A DNA stretch of 56,653 bases from Lachnospiraceae bacterium UBA7076 (GCA_002493625.1 DKZK01000035.1:1-56653); one strand, 5' to 3'; counted from the stretch's first letter, positions 27,882-37,526 are shown. Made by a program: numbers and translations. The notes: a model not told the origin generated them from the sequence alone.

Positions 27882-28829
27882 ATGAGTAAAAAGATTAGCT
27901 TTGTAATTCCGTGCTATAGAAGTGAAAATACTGTAGGAAAAGTGATAGATGAAATTATAAACGTAATATCTGATATGCAGGAATATGATTATGAAATTAT
28001 TGCTGTAGATGACTTTTCACCGGACAATGTTTTTAATGTTCTTGAATGTATGGCAGGCAAAAATGAAAAAATCAAGGTTGTTGGATTTGCTAAAAATTTT
28101 GGACAACATGCAGGAATGATGGCAGGAGTCAGTGCTTCAACAGGTGATTATGTGGTTTTTCTGGATGATGATGGGCAATGTCCGGTTGACAGACTTATTG
28201 AAATGATAAAGCCTCTTGAGGAGGATTATGATATTACAATCGCAAAATACGGTAAGAAAAAACAAAGTATGTTTAAAAACATTTGTAGCCGGCTTAATGA
28301 GTTTGCTGCAAATATTTTAATTGATAAACCCAAAGATATACAAATGGGAAACTTTATGGCAATAAAGCGATTTGTTGCTGATGAAATAAATAATTATAAG
28401 GGACCATATCCATATATATCAGGTCTGTTATTTCGTTCCAGTAATCGTATTTTGAATGTGCCAATGGAAGAACGTAAACGAATGGAGGGGAAAACAACCT
28501 ATACGTTCAGAAAAATGTTTTCTTTATGGCTGAACAGTTTTACCGCTTTTTCTATTAAACCTCTCAGATTGGCTACAATTATGGGAATTATATGTTCCAT
28601 ATTCGGCTTTTTATATGGGATTTTTGTTATCATAAGAAAAATTATTAACCCTGCAATTATGGTGGGGTATAGTTCTCTTATGGCAGTAATTTTATTTATA
28701 GGCGGTATGATTTTATTTGTTGTGGGAATCATTGGTGAATATATAGGCAGGATTTATATGTGTATAAATGAGACCCCGCAATATGTTATCAGGAAACGTG
28801 TTAATTTAACAGACAAAGATATAAGATAA
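27882..28829 (+). CDS. GtrB/ArnC/DPM1-type undecaprenyl-phosphate glycosyltransferase
   Basis: 315 residues. GT2 domain with SFVIPCYRSENTV, IIAVDDFSPDN, and VFLDDDGQCP (DxD). Two C-terminal helices (ATIMGIICSIFGFLYGIFVI and AVILFIGGMILFVVGIIG) end in EYIGRIY, as in GtrB/ArnC. These enzymes transfer one sugar from a nucleotide donor to undecaprenyl phosphate (not pyrophosphate) for use outside the cell. The two SMR genes and the YfhO-like gene downstream give the matching flippase and GT-C partner. Confidence 0.88.
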   Translation: MSKKISFVIPCYRSENTVGKVIDEIINVISDMQEYDYEIIAVDDFSPDNVFNVLECMAGKNEKIKVVGFAKNFGQHAGMMAGVSASTGDYVVFLDDDGQCPVDRLIEMIKPLEEDYDITIAKYGKKKQSMFKNICSRLNEFAANILIDKPKDIQMGNFMAIKRFVADEINNYKGPYPYISGLLFRSSNRILNVPMEERKRMEGKTTYTFRKMFSLWLNSFTAFSIKPLRLATIMGIICSIFGFLYGIFVIIRKIINPAIMVGYSSLMAVILFIGGMILFVVGIIGEYIGRIYMCINETPQYVIRKRVNLTDKDIR

Positions 28830-28871
28830 TAAGTGTATGTTTTTTCATATAAATAAATTTTGGAGGCAGGT

Positions 28872-30005
28872 ATGCGAATCCCATTTAATGTGCCACCCTG
28901 TGTTGGGACTGAGTGCAAATATATAAGTGATGCAATTAACAAGAAAAAAATATGCGGCGATGGTGAATATACCATGTTATGCAGTCGATGGCTTGAAAAA
29001 AACACGGGCGCATATAGAGCGCTTCTGACAACTTCATGTACACATGCAACTGAGATGGCAGCAATGTTGCTGGATATTAAGGCAGGTGATGAGGTTATAA
29101 TGCCGGCTTATACTTTTGTGTCCACTGCGAATGCGTTTGTTTTACGGGGAGCAAAAGTAAAATTTGTTGATATTCGTCCTGATACCATGAATATAGATGA
29201 AAATTTGATTGAAGCTGCAATTACTGAACGGACAAAATGCATTGTGCCGGTGCATTATGCAGGAGTTTCATGCGAAATGGATAAAATTAACGATATTGCA
29301 CATAAGCATGAAATACATGTGGTAGAAGACGCCGCGCAGGGAATGATGTCTGCATATAAGGGAAAACAGCTTGGAACCCTTGGTGACTTTGGTTGTTACA
29401 GCTTTCATGAAACTAAGAATTATTCCATGGGGGAAGGGGGATGTATTCTCATTAACGACAGTAAGTATGTTGAACAGGCTGAAATAATCAGGGAAAAAGG
29501 AACAAACCGCAGTAAATTTTGGCGTGGCGAGATTGATAAATATACCTGGATTGCATCAGGGTCTTCATATTTGCCGAGCGAGTTGAATGCAGCATATTTG
29601 TGGGGACAGCTTGAAGCTGCGCAAGAAATATATAATGATAGAATGCGTAGCTGGAATGAATATTATACTTTGCTGACACCGTTGAAAAATGAGGAGAAAA
29701 TTCAATTGCCTGTTATTCCTGAGGAATGCATCCACAATGCGCATATGTTTTATATAAAGGTAAAAAATATTGAGGAAAGAAATAATTTGATTGACTTTTT
29801 AAAGGCAAAGGATATATACACGGTGTTTCACTACATTCCATTACATAGTTCGCCGGCAGGAAGAAAATATGGTGAATTTATAGGTGAAGACAGATATACG
29901 ACATGTGAAAGTGAAAGATTGCTCAGACTGCCTATGCATTATGGACTGACCAGTGATAAAATAGAAATTGTCGTAAAGAGTATTGAGGCGTTTTATAAAT
30001 TATAA
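28872..30005 (+). CDS. rffA: WecE/RffA-type dTDP-4-keto-6-deoxyhexose aminotransferase
   Basis: 377 residues, strikingly like enterobacterial WecE: IPFNVPPCVGTE, GDGEYTMLCSRWLE, TTSCTHATEMAA, MPAYTFVSTANAFVLRGAK, VDIRPDTMN, VPVHYAGVSCEMD, SFHETKN with the PLP lysine at 182, and IREKGTNRSKF. It would make dTDP-4-amino-4,6-dideoxygalactose (Fuc4N) from dTDP-4-keto-6-deoxyglucose. GGAGGCAGG precedes ATG 28872. The enzymes making the dTDP-keto sugar (RfbA/RfbB) are not in the window and must come from elsewhere. Confidence 0.88.
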   Translation: MRIPFNVPPCVGTECKYISDAINKKKICGDGEYTMLCSRWLEKNTGAYRALLTTSCTHATEMAAMLLDIKAGDEVIMPAYTFVSTANAFVLRGAKVKFVDIRPDTMNIDENLIEAAITERTKCIVPVHYAGVSCEMDKINDIAHKHEIHVVEDAAQGMMSAYKGKQLGTLGDFGCYSFHETKNYSMGEGGCILINDSKYVEQAEIIREKGTNRSKFWRGEIDKYTWIASGSSYLPSELNAAYLWGQLEAAQEIYNDRMRSWNEYYTLLTPLKNEEKIQLPVIPEECIHNAHMFYIKVKNIEERNNLIDFLKAKDIYTVFHYIPLHSSPAGRKYGEFIGEDRYTTCESERLLRLPMHYGLTSDKIEIVVKSIEAFYKL

Positions 30006-30017
30006 AAGGTGAAATGA

Positions 30018-30854
30018 ATGAAGTCATATACAATAGATGAAAATGGAATTAAATTATTTGAGAAAAGACAGGTATCCACTGCTTTTACCGGCAAGGCTCA
30101 GGAAGGGCTTATGCAGATCGAGGATAATTCATGGTGGTTTAAGTACAGGGCGTTTTTTATTAAGACAATTGCCGAAAAGTATTTGGACAAATCAAAACGT
30201 TTATATGATATCGGAGGGGGAAACGGATATACCTCCTCGAAAATGATGCGGAATGGGTGGATGACTTCGCTTATAGAGCCTACATATGAGGCTTGCTTAA
30301 ATGCCAGAAGCCGTGGACTTGATGAGGTTATATGCGGGGAGGTAACGCAGGAGACGGGGGAGGATGCCTGTTTTGAGCAGGCCATGCTGCTGGATGTATT
30401 AGAGCATATTGAAAATGATAAAGAATTTCTTATGTTGATTCGAAAGAAGCTAAAAATTAACGGCAGGCTTTTAATAACAGTTCCCGCATTTGAAAAGCTG
30501 TGGAGCAGTGAGGATGATGCCGCAGGTCATTTCAGAAGATATACAATCGAAAGCCTGAGCAAGGTGGCGAAACAGGCAGGTTTTAAAATTATAACGATAA
30601 ATTACTTTTTTGGCTTTTTGTATATGCCGATTAAAGTTGTACGGCATTACGGAGAAAAAATCGGGCTTTTAAAGCCTTATGAAAAGCGTTCGGAGTATGA
30701 GAGGAAGCGTGTAAATCAAAGTCAGTTCAGGGAAAGAAAGGGTATTGTTGACTTTGTTTTAAAAAAGCTTGAAAAGCATGAGCTAAGGAAAATAATATCG
30801 GGGAAAAAACTTCGGAGAGGAAGCAGTATTATTCTTGTTTTGGAAAGAAGATGA
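30018..30854 (+). CDS. Class I SAM-dependent methyltransferase (Methyltransf_11/23-like)
   Basis: 278 residues. Motif I is LYDIGGGNGYTSSKM; LLDVLEHIEND is the typical post-motif acid; HFRRYTIESLSKVAKQAGF is a common C-terminal signature of this subfamily. It ends in a basic, amphipathic tail. It lies between the WecE-type aminotransferase and the YfhO-like gene, so a lipid-linked sugar or sugar nucleotide is a plausible substrate. Confidence 0.8.
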   Translation: MKSYTIDENGIKLFEKRQVSTAFTGKAQEGLMQIEDNSWWFKYRAFFIKTIAEKYLDKSKRLYDIGGGNGYTSSKMMRNGWMTSLIEPTYEACLNARSRGLDEVICGEVTQETGEDACFEQAMLLDVLEHIENDKEFLMLIRKKLKINGRLLITVPAFEKLWSSEDDAAGHFRRYTIESLSKVAKQAGFKIITINYFFGFLYMPIKVVRHYGEKIGLLKPYEKRSEYERKRVNQSQFRERKGIVDFVLKKLEKHELRKIISGKKLRRGSSIILVLERR

Positions 30855-30888
30855 AATCAGAATCTGAACGAACTGAAGGAGAAACGCA

Positions 30889-33564
30889 ATGTATGAGTGG
30901 TATGTAAAACAATCAAAGAACGTGAAAATTCTGATATATTTCGCAATTATGACAATTGGCTTTTGCGGAATGTTTTGTCTGGTTAATATAAATCTGCTTC
31001 AAAACGGAAAGTCGCTTATTTTTAATGACGACAGTCTTTCGACCTATTATGAAATGCTGTTATACAGAAAAAAATTAGCTAAGGAGGTATGGGATAACCT
31101 TATTCAAAATCATTCATTGGAAATGCCATGGATTAACTATAATTTGATTGCAGACAGAAATGTCGGGGTCATTGCCGGACATGAGATTTTTGACGTTATG
31201 TTTTGGTTTGTGCCTGAGCAATGTCATGAAATGGCATATTGTGCCGTAATAGCAGCAAGAGCCTGGCTGTCAGGCTTAACCTTTTCGCTATTTTGTTTTT
31301 ACAAGGGGTGCGGAAAAAAGGCAACATTATACGCAAGCTATATTTATATGTTCAGTGGCTTTGCCATAGTATATATATTAAAACAGCCCCCATTTGCCAC
31401 GCTGTTATACCTGACGCCTCTTTTGCTGATAGGCTTGGAGAAGATTATCGAAGGAAAGCATGGCGTTTTCTTTTCTGTTATGGTGGCTGTAAGTATATTT
31501 TCAATTTCAATCGGATTTTATTATATTACATTTGCAGGTGTGATTTATTTTGCGGTAAGACTTTTTACCATCAGAAAAAGCATTAAGGAAAAAGTGTTCC
31601 TTTGTTTAAGAACGTTATTATATTATTTTGTGGGAATTGCATTGTCGGCAGTTGTTTTCTTTCCAATCGTGTATGGTATAATGCATTCATCCAGACTTGG
31701 TGCTGACAGCAGCATAGAAAGCTATTTACTTTATAATTGGGAGCAGTATACTAATTTTATAAAATTTTTCTTTACGGGAGGAAATCCAAGAAACTATAAT
31801 TATCTCGGCTTTTCTGTAATGTCGTTGTATCCGATGCTTTATGTAATGGTTTCAAAAAAACAGCGGAAGTTTGGATGGTGGCTTGTCAGTGTTATCATAT
31901 TGATGAACATTCCGCTTTTTCAGTTGGTTGCAGGCGGAAGCATTCCAAGTAACAGATGGACGTTTTGTCTTGGCTTGGCTGTTTCCTTTTGCGTAGCAGC
32001 GACGTTATATGATTTGATGGATAAAAAGCCGTCAGCCAGGGAAATTAAATATATGAATATCATTGTATTCATATATTTTGCAGCATTATTGTTCTTTTAT
32101 GTGAAAGAGCGTGAAGCAGCCGTAATATCAGCTGCGGTAATGGTTGTAATCTGCTTCCTTTTTTATAATTTGTGCTGGAAATATAATAAACACGGAGGAT
32201 ATGTTTGGGCGTGTAATTTTGCCCTTATGTGTTTTTCACTGGTATTTAACGGATGCCTGTCAGAAAATAAGCAGTTTGTAAACATGTTTGTTGACGCGGG
32301 GCAGGCAAATAATATTCTTGATGGTTATTCTGATATTTTATCACGTGAAATAGATGATGCCCAATTCTGGCGGGCTGATAAATCAAAATACGAAACGGAA
32401 ATGAGCTGTAATCTTCCATACCATTATGGCTATAATGGAACAAGTGCCTTTTATGTGCTTAATCCTGAGGTTATACAGTATTTGAGTGAATCGGGAAATC
32501 CGGGGCTGCTTCAATCCAATAAGGTGAGTGATTTGAACGGAAGAACAACAGATGAGCATCTGGCATGCGTTAAATATTATTTCGTAAAAAATAATGAGAC
32601 AGAAAAAATTCCTTACGGTTTTTCTTTTTTGAAGCAATCGGAAAATAATAAGGAATATTCGATATATGTTAATGATAATGTTTTGCCTTTGGGATATGCA
32701 TATGAAAATTTTGTTGAGTCAGATATTTACCGGACGTTAAATATTGCAAAACAGCAGGAGCTGATGATGAAAGCTGCAATTATCAGTGAGGGGGACGTCG
32801 CTTTTTGTAATGTGAGAGAATACGATACTGACCTTTTGAGCAGCCGTGAAGTTCTGGAATATGATATGGTTCTTTCCGGTATTGAAGTTGAAAATGACTC
32901 TTATATTGCGGAGAAAAAGGGCGCTGCAATTGAACTTTCGATTCCCGTTTTGTATCCGCAGGAGCTTTATGTACAGCTATCGGGTATATATACAGACGGC
33001 GACAGAAACTGTACAATAAAGGTGCGGTATGGAAATAATGAGGATACAGGAATTTTATATTCAGAAGCGGGAGTCAGAGGGAATGACATAGATACCTTTA
33101 ATTTTAATGTTGGAATTTATGAGTCCGGTATTGTCAATGTACTTATCGAATTTCAAAGCGGGAGACAAATTATATTTGGTGATGTAAATGTATATGGCAG
33201 AGATTTGAGTACAGTTGATAATGATATAAATAAATTGAAGGAAAACAGCCTGCAAAATGTCGTATTTGGAATGAATGATTTTCAAGGGGATATTACAATA
33301 ACGGGAAATAAAATTTTGTGTTTTTCCATTCCGTACTCCAAGGGCTGGCGTTGCTATGTGAATGGGGATGAGGTTGACCTTATTAAGGTTAATAATATAT
33401 ATAACGGTATTGCGTTATCTGAAGGACAATATCATATTGAAATGAAATATACGCCTCCGTATATGAAGCTGGGGTTATGGTTTGGAATTGCCGCATGTGT
33501 ATTTTTATTTGGAATATTCCTGTACGATAAATTTAGTAAAAAGGTACAGATGGAGAATGTGTAA
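30889..33564 (+). CDS. YfhO-family membrane glycosyltransferase-like protein (GT-C)
   Basis: 891 residues. N-terminal two thirds contain about 12-14 helices. FNDDSLSTYYEML after helix 1 holds the acidic residues typical of GT-C enzymes. The C-terminal ~300 residues before the last helix are extracytoplasmic, with IPYSKGWRCYVNGDEV as in YfhO. YfhO proteins use undecaprenyl-phosphate-linked sugars to decorate teichoic or other surface polymers. AAGGAG (30876-30881) precedes ATG 30889. It is the likely acceptor-side partner of the GtrB-type enzyme and the SMR pair, which starts directly after it. Confidence 0.85.
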   Translation: MYEWYVKQSKNVKILIYFAIMTIGFCGMFCLVNINLLQNGKSLIFNDDSLSTYYEMLLYRKKLAKEVWDNLIQNHSLEMPWINYNLIADRNVGVIAGHEIFDVMFWFVPEQCHEMAYCAVIAARAWLSGLTFSLFCFYKGCGKKATLYASYIYMFSGFAIVYILKQPPFATLLYLTPLLLIGLEKIIEGKHGVFFSVMVAVSIFSISIGFYYITFAGVIYFAVRLFTIRKSIKEKVFLCLRTLLYYFVGIALSAVVFFPIVYGIMHSSRLGADSSIESYLLYNWEQYTNFIKFFFTGGNPRNYNYLGFSVMSLYPMLYVMVSKKQRKFGWWLVSVIILMNIPLFQLVAGGSIPSNRWTFCLGLAVSFCVAATLYDLMDKKPSAREIKYMNIIVFIYFAALLFFYVKEREAAVISAAVMVVICFLFYNLCWKYNKHGGYVWACNFALMCFSLVFNGCLSENKQFVNMFVDAGQANNILDGYSDILSREIDDAQFWRADKSKYETEMSCNLPYHYGYNGTSAFYVLNPEVIQYLSESGNPGLLQSNKVSDLNGRTTDEHLACVKYYFVKNNETEKIPYGFSFLKQSENNKEYSIYVNDNVLPLGYAYENFVESDIYRTLNIAKQQELMMKAAIISEGDVAFCNVREYDTDLLSSREVLEYDMVLSGIEVENDSYIAEKKGAAIELSIPVLYPQELYVQLSGIYTDGDRNCTIKVRYGNNEDTGILYSEAGVRGNDIDTFNFNVGIYESGIVNVLIEFQSGRQIIFGDVNVYGRDLSTVDNDINKLKENSLQNVVFGMNDFQGDITITGNKILCFSIPYSKGWRCYVNGDEVDLIKVNNIYNGIALSEGQYHIEMKYTPPYMKLGLWFGIAACVFLFGIFLYDKFSKKVQMENV

Positions 33565-33918
33565 ATGAAGCGATCTAGGTTAAAGGTAATGCTGTGCCTG
33601 CATATAATGCTTGTTCTGTATTCTTTTAGCAGCATTTTAAGTAAGCTGGCAGCAAGGCAACAATTTTTCAGTTGGAATTTTTGTATTTATTATGCGTTGA
33701 TAATTTTATTGCTGGCATTATATGCAATAGGCTGGCAGCAGGTTATTAAGAGACTGCCGTTATCCGTGGCGTTTGCAAATAAAGCGATAACAATTGTGTG
33801 GGGTATCATATGGGGCTTTCTTTTTTTTGACGAGAAGGTTACGCTTGGAAAACTCATAGGTGCGGTAATGGTAATTATTGGAATTGTTTTGTATGCAAAG
33901 GAAGATGAAAAGGATTAG
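33565..33918 (+). CDS. SMR/EamA-type four-helix transporter subunit (ArnE/ArnF-like, first of a pair)
   Basis: 117 residues, four hydrophobic helices. Late motif NKAITIVWGIIWGFLFFDEKVT...GAVMVIIGIVLYA is the EmrE/EamA half-transporter signature. It begins on the base after the YfhO stop. With the next 117-residue gene it forms a two-subunit set like ArnE/ArnF, which flips undecaprenyl-phosphate aminoarabinose in enterobacteria. Flippase role inferred. Confidence 0.75.
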   Translation: MKRSRLKVMLCLHIMLVLYSFSSILSKLAARQQFFSWNFCIYYALIILLLALYAIGWQQVIKRLPLSVAFANKAITIVWGIIWGFLFFDEKVTLGKLIGAVMVIIGIVLYAKEDEKD

Positions 33919-33923
33919 CTGTA

Positions 33924-34277
33924 ATGTATGAGAATGTGTTTATGTATAGTATAATACTTTTAATAGGCGTATTTATAGGGGCAGTGTCACAAGTGATACT
34001 TAAGAAAGCTGCAATGCAGGAGTATGATTCTAAAATAAAGGAATACTTAAATGTAAGGGTAATATTTGCATATATTCTTTTTTTTGGAACAACCTTTACG
34101 GCAATCTATGCATATAAAGGGATTCCGTTATCACTGGGAGCCGTTATGGAGGCGGCAAGCTATTTGTTTGTGGCTTTATTTGATGTTGTCATATTTAAAA
34201 CTAAAATTAATAGACGAAGAATATGCGCATTGCTTTTGATTGTGGGCGGCATTGCAGTTTATGCAGCTTTTGGGTGA
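33924..34277 (+). CDS. SMR/EamA-type four-helix transporter subunit (second of a pair)
   Basis: 117 residues, four helices: IILLIGVFIGAVSQVILKKAA, RVIFAYILFFGTTFTAIYAY, GAVMEAASYLFVALFDVVIF and ALLLIVGGIAVYAAF. It is the same length as the preceding subunit but has a distinct sequence, as expected of a heterodimer of opposed topology. AAAAGGA (33908-33914) is 9 bases before ATG 33924. Confidence 0.75.
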   Translation: MYENVFMYSIILLIGVFIGAVSQVILKKAAMQEYDSKIKEYLNVRVIFAYILFFGTTFTAIYAYKGIPLSLGAVMEAASYLFVALFDVVIFKTKINRRRICALLLIVGGIAVYAAFG

Positions 34278-34337
34278 AGGAGGTTTTTAATATTATTTTT
34301 TATTACTGAATTAAAATAACGTGTATTCAGGGATTAA

Positions 34338-34366
34338 TTGATAAATATAAATCTGTATGTTATTAT
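34338..34366 (+). promoter_or_regulatory. Predicted sigma-A promoter of the UDP-GalA pair
   Basis: TTGATA (34338-34343), 17-base spacer, TATTAT (34361-34366), 55 bases before the dehydrogenase start. The 143-base gap is AT-rich and otherwise featureless. Confidence 0.5.
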
Positions 34367-34420
34367 AAAAAATATTTTAATATAAATTGATGATTCAGTT
34401 ATTATGAGGAGGAAAAAATC

Positions 34421-35671
34421 TTGAATAATTTTGAAAACATAAAAATCGCTGTTGCAGGTACAGGTTATGTCGGGCTTTCTATTGCTACGCTTTTGTCACA
34501 GCATCATGAGGTGACTGCGGTTGATGTGATTAAAGAAAAGGTTGATATGGTCAACAACCGAAAAAGTCCTATTGAGGATGAATATATAGAAAAATTCCTT
34601 TTGGAAAAGGAACTTAAGCTTACGGCGACTTTGGATGCTGAAAGCGCATATAAGGATGCTGATTTTATTGTTATAGCAACACCGACGAATTATGATAGTC
34701 ATAAAAATTTCTTTGATACGTCTGCTGTTGAGGCTGTAATTGAGTTGGTTTTAAAAGTGAATCCAAATGCAGTTATGGTTATAAAATCAACAATTCCGGT
34801 GGGATATACTGTTTCTGTAAGAAAGAAATATAATACATCAAATATTATTTTCAGCCCTGAATTTTTAAGAGAGTCAAAGGCGCTTTATGATAATTTGTAC
34901 CCAAGCAGAATTATTGTCGGCACTGATGAAGCAGACGAAAATCTCACACTTGCAGCACACACATTCGCTGCGCTTTTACAGGAGGGCGCCATTAAGGAAA
35001 ATATTGATACATTATTTATGGGATTCACAGAGGCGGAGGCGGTAAAGCTTTTTGCGAATACGTATCTTGCACTCAGGGTATCTTATTTTAATGAGCTTGA
35101 TACTTATGCTGAGATGAAGGGATTAAATACGGAAGAAGTGATTAAAGGGGTATGCCTTGATCCGAGAATTGGCTCACATTACAATAATCCAAGCTTTGGA
35201 TATGGAGGGTATTGTCTTCCAAAGGATACGAAACAATTACTGGCAAATTATGATAATGTGCCTCAAAATATGATGTCTGCTATTGTTGAGAGTAACAGAA
35301 CGAGAAAGGATTTTATTGCAGATCGTGTATTGGAAAAAGCAGGATATTATAGTGCAAACAGCTCATGGGATCAAAAAAGTGAAAAGGAGGTTGTTATAGG
35401 TGTGTATCGTCTTACGATGAAGTCAAATTCGGATAATTTTCGTCAGTCGTCTATACAGGGGGTTATGAAGCGGATTAAAGCAAAAGGAGCAAAGGTAATT
35501 GTCTATGAGCCTGCTCTGCCTGACGGAACAACCTTTTTTGGTTCAATGGTTGTGAATAACCTAAAGGAATTTAAAGTAAAATGTAATGCAATTATTGCAA
35601 ACCGTTATGATGATGAGCTTGACGATGTAAGAGAAAAGGTTTATACAAGAGATGTGTTTAAGAGAGATTAA
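34421..35671 (+). CDS. UDP-glucose 6-dehydrogenase
   Basis: 416 residues, nucleotide-sugar dehydrogenase that oxidises UDP-glucose to UDP-glucuronate with two NAD+. The NAD site is VAGTGYVGLS near residues 11-20; KSTIPVG and SPEFLRE follow; the catalytic cysteine is Cys 265 in GGYCLPKDTK. The start is TTG 34421 with AGGAGG 8 bases upstream; no ATG fits. UDP-GlcA is passed to the epimerase encoded next. Confidence 0.9.
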   Translation: MNNFENIKIAVAGTGYVGLSIATLLSQHHEVTAVDVIKEKVDMVNNRKSPIEDEYIEKFLLEKELKLTATLDAESAYKDADFIVIATPTNYDSHKNFFDTSAVEAVIELVLKVNPNAVMVIKSTIPVGYTVSVRKKYNTSNIIFSPEFLRESKALYDNLYPSRIIVGTDEADENLTLAAHTFAALLQEGAIKENIDTLFMGFTEAEAVKLFANTYLALRVSYFNELDTYAEMKGLNTEEVIKGVCLDPRIGSHYNNPSFGYGGYCLPKDTKQLLANYDNVPQNMMSAIVESNRTRKDFIADRVLEKAGYYSANSSWDQKSEKEVVIGVYRLTMKSNSDNFRQSSIQGVMKRIKAKGAKVIVYEPALPDGTTFFGSMVVNNLKEFKVKCNAIIANRYDDELDDVREKVYTRDVFKRD

Positions 35672-35727
35672 AAAATAAATTCAGTGATTGTTTGAATTTT
35701 AATTATGTATTGTGAGGATATAAAAAT

Positions 35728-36708
35728 ATGAATAAAAAAACAATTTTGGTTACCGGCAGTGCCGGTTTTATAGGATATCATCTTTCCAAAAAGCTTTTGG
35801 ATGAGGGCTTTGCAGTTGTAGGAATAGATAATCTGAACGATTATTATGATGTCCGGCTTAAGCTTGATAGATTGGAACAATTAAAACCATACGAGGATTA
35901 TAATTTTTTCAAAATTGATATATCAGATAAAGCATTACTTGAAAAGGTTTTTGCGGATGTCAGACCTGATATTGTTGTAAATTTGGCAGCGCAGGCCGGT
36001 GTCAGATATAGTATCACAAATCCGGATGCTTATATAAGCTCAAATTTAGTAGGTTTTTTTAATGTGCTTGAATGCTGCAGACATAATATGGTTGAGCATT
36101 TAGTGTATGCTTCTTCCAGTTCCGTATATGGCTCAAATAAAAAAGTACCGTATTCTGTTGAAGACAGGGTGGACAATCCCGTAAGCCTATATGCGGCAAC
36201 AAAAAAATCGAATGAGCTTATGGCACATGCATACAGTAAATTATATGGCATACCGGCAACCGGACTAAGATTTTTTACGGTTTATGGACCTTTTGGAAGA
36301 CCTGATATGGCATATTTTTCTTTTACAAATAAAATTCTCGCAGGTGAAGCTATAAAAATATTCAATAATGGTGATTTGTACAGGGATTTCACATATATTG
36401 ATGATATTATACAGGGATTGATGCGTATTATACCAAAGCCTCCTGTTGAAAATGAAGACGGCGTCAGATATAAAGTGTACAACATAGGTAATAATAAGCC
36501 GGAAAACCTATTGCATTTTGTAGAAGTTTTGGAAAAGTGTCTTGGCAGAAAAGCAAATAAGGAGTTTTTACCTATGCAACAGGGAGATGTATACCAGACA
36601 TTTGCGGATGTAAGTGATCTGGAAAGGGATTTTGGTTTTAAACCTGATACCAGTCTGGAAGATGGGCTGACTAAGTTTGTCAAGTGGTATAATCAGTACA
36701 TGAAATAA
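35728..36708 (+). CDS. UDP-glucuronate 4-epimerase (CapI/LpsL-like)
   Basis: 326 residues, extended SDR. NAD motif TGSAGFIGYHL at about 8-18; DNLNDYYDVRLK is diagnostic of UDP-GlcA epimerases; AAQAGVRYS; catalytic Tyr 155 and Lys 159 in SLYAATKKSNE; FFTVYGPFGRPDMA. It converts UDP-GlcA to UDP-GalA. Lies 56 bases after the dehydrogenase, under the same predicted promoter. Confidence 0.9.
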   Translation: MNKKTILVTGSAGFIGYHLSKKLLDEGFAVVGIDNLNDYYDVRLKLDRLEQLKPYEDYNFFKIDISDKALLEKVFADVRPDIVVNLAAQAGVRYSITNPDAYISSNLVGFFNVLECCRHNMVEHLVYASSSSVYGSNKKVPYSVEDRVDNPVSLYAATKKSNELMAHAYSKLYGIPATGLRFFTVYGPFGRPDMAYFSFTNKILAGEAIKIFNNGDLYRDFTYIDDIIQGLMRIIPKPPVENEDGVRYKVYNIGNNKPENLLHFVEVLEKCLGRKANKEFLPMQQGDVYQTFADVSDLERDFGFKPDTSLEDGLTKFVKWYNQYMK

Positions 36709-36780
36709 GATAATAAGTAACAGAAAAATTGTGAAAATCTTGAAAAGTGGGGCAGCAAGATCCAATGTAAATCGGAAAAT

Positions 36781-37140
36781 TTGACAGACGGATATACAAT
36801 ACTAAGCTGTTGTGTTCCCCTGTTCTTTTTTGCAAATGGTTATTTGTTGCTAAATCGCGATTTCAACCTTAAGAAGCATATTATAAAGATTATTAAGCTT
36901 GCCATGCTTACTATCTTGTGGGGTGGGGTAGTTCCATTCATTTCTATGTTCATAAGGTATGAATTTATGCCCATTAAGGACTTTTTGGTTTGCTTATGGG
37001 AAAGGAGAAAAGGTGTGATTACGCATCTTTGGTATATGCATGCTTTAATAGTCATTTATATTTTGTTTCCCTTAATTAAAATTGTTTACGATAACAGATG
37101 CGATATCTTTTTTCCATATCATAACAAATCTGAGTTTTAA
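36781..37140 (+). pseudogene. Fragment of an acyltransferase_3 (O-acetyltransferase) gene
   Basis: The readable frame (119 codons) has VPLFFFANGYLLLNRDF, TILWGGVVPFISMF and HLWYMHALIVIYILFPLI, matching the N-terminal third of 330-350-residue acyltransferase_3 proteins. The conserved first helix with its His is missing, and the frame ends at 37140 without the later helices. No ribosome site precedes TTG 36781. Truncated at both ends, so probably a remnant of a glycan O-acetyltransferase. Confidence 0.65.
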
Positions 37141-37164
37141 TTCCTCATGTAATCAAATATTTTT

Positions 37165-37494
37165 TTATTTCCGATTTTCCTGTCTCTCAATTAGAATATC
37201 TATTATGCCGTCTATGATGCAAAGAGTATCGTCGGAACAAAGCCTGAGCTTATCTGCAATATTTTGGAGAATGTTGTTTGAGTGAATGCTGCCAAGCATA
37301 AGATAATCGGGCGGCACATCAAGTTCAGCACAAAGCTTACACAGCAGGTCAAAGCTGGGTTTTGTTTTTCCTGTTTCAAGAGATGATAAATGATTTGGAG
37401 ATATATCAAGTCTTTCCGCTAATTTATATTGCGACATTCCAAGACTTTTTCGCTTTCTTTTTATATTTTTGCCGAAGTTTTCGATACTTATCAT
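37165..37494 (-). CDS. Xre-family helix-turn-helix regulator
   Basis: 109 residues on the - strand. The helix-turn-helix at residues 8-62 reads IKRKRKSLGMSQYKLAERLD and SPNHLSSLETGKTKPSFD, as in Cro/CI-type proteins. The C-terminal ~45 residues are not recognised and end in DILIERQENRK. AGGAGT lies 12 bases upstream of the start on the - strand. A second, deleted copy of this locus is at 41561-41690. Confidence 0.88.
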   Translation of the reverse strand: MISIENFGKNIKRKRKSLGMSQYKLAERLDISPNHLSSLETGKTKPSFDLLCKLCAELDVPPDYLMLGSIHSNNILQNIADKLRLCSDDTLCIIDGIIDILIERQENRK

Positions 37495-37526
37495 AATTCA
37501 ATAATTACTCCTGATAAAATTTTAAA

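Noticed and set aside
36781..36800. TTGACA near a TATACA as a promoter
   Set aside because: The two hexamers are only a few bases apart, far short of the 16-18 needed.
37081..37285. 67-codon + strand open frame
   Set aside because: It overlaps the Xre gene on the opposite strand and the acyltransferase fragment in another frame, without start signals.
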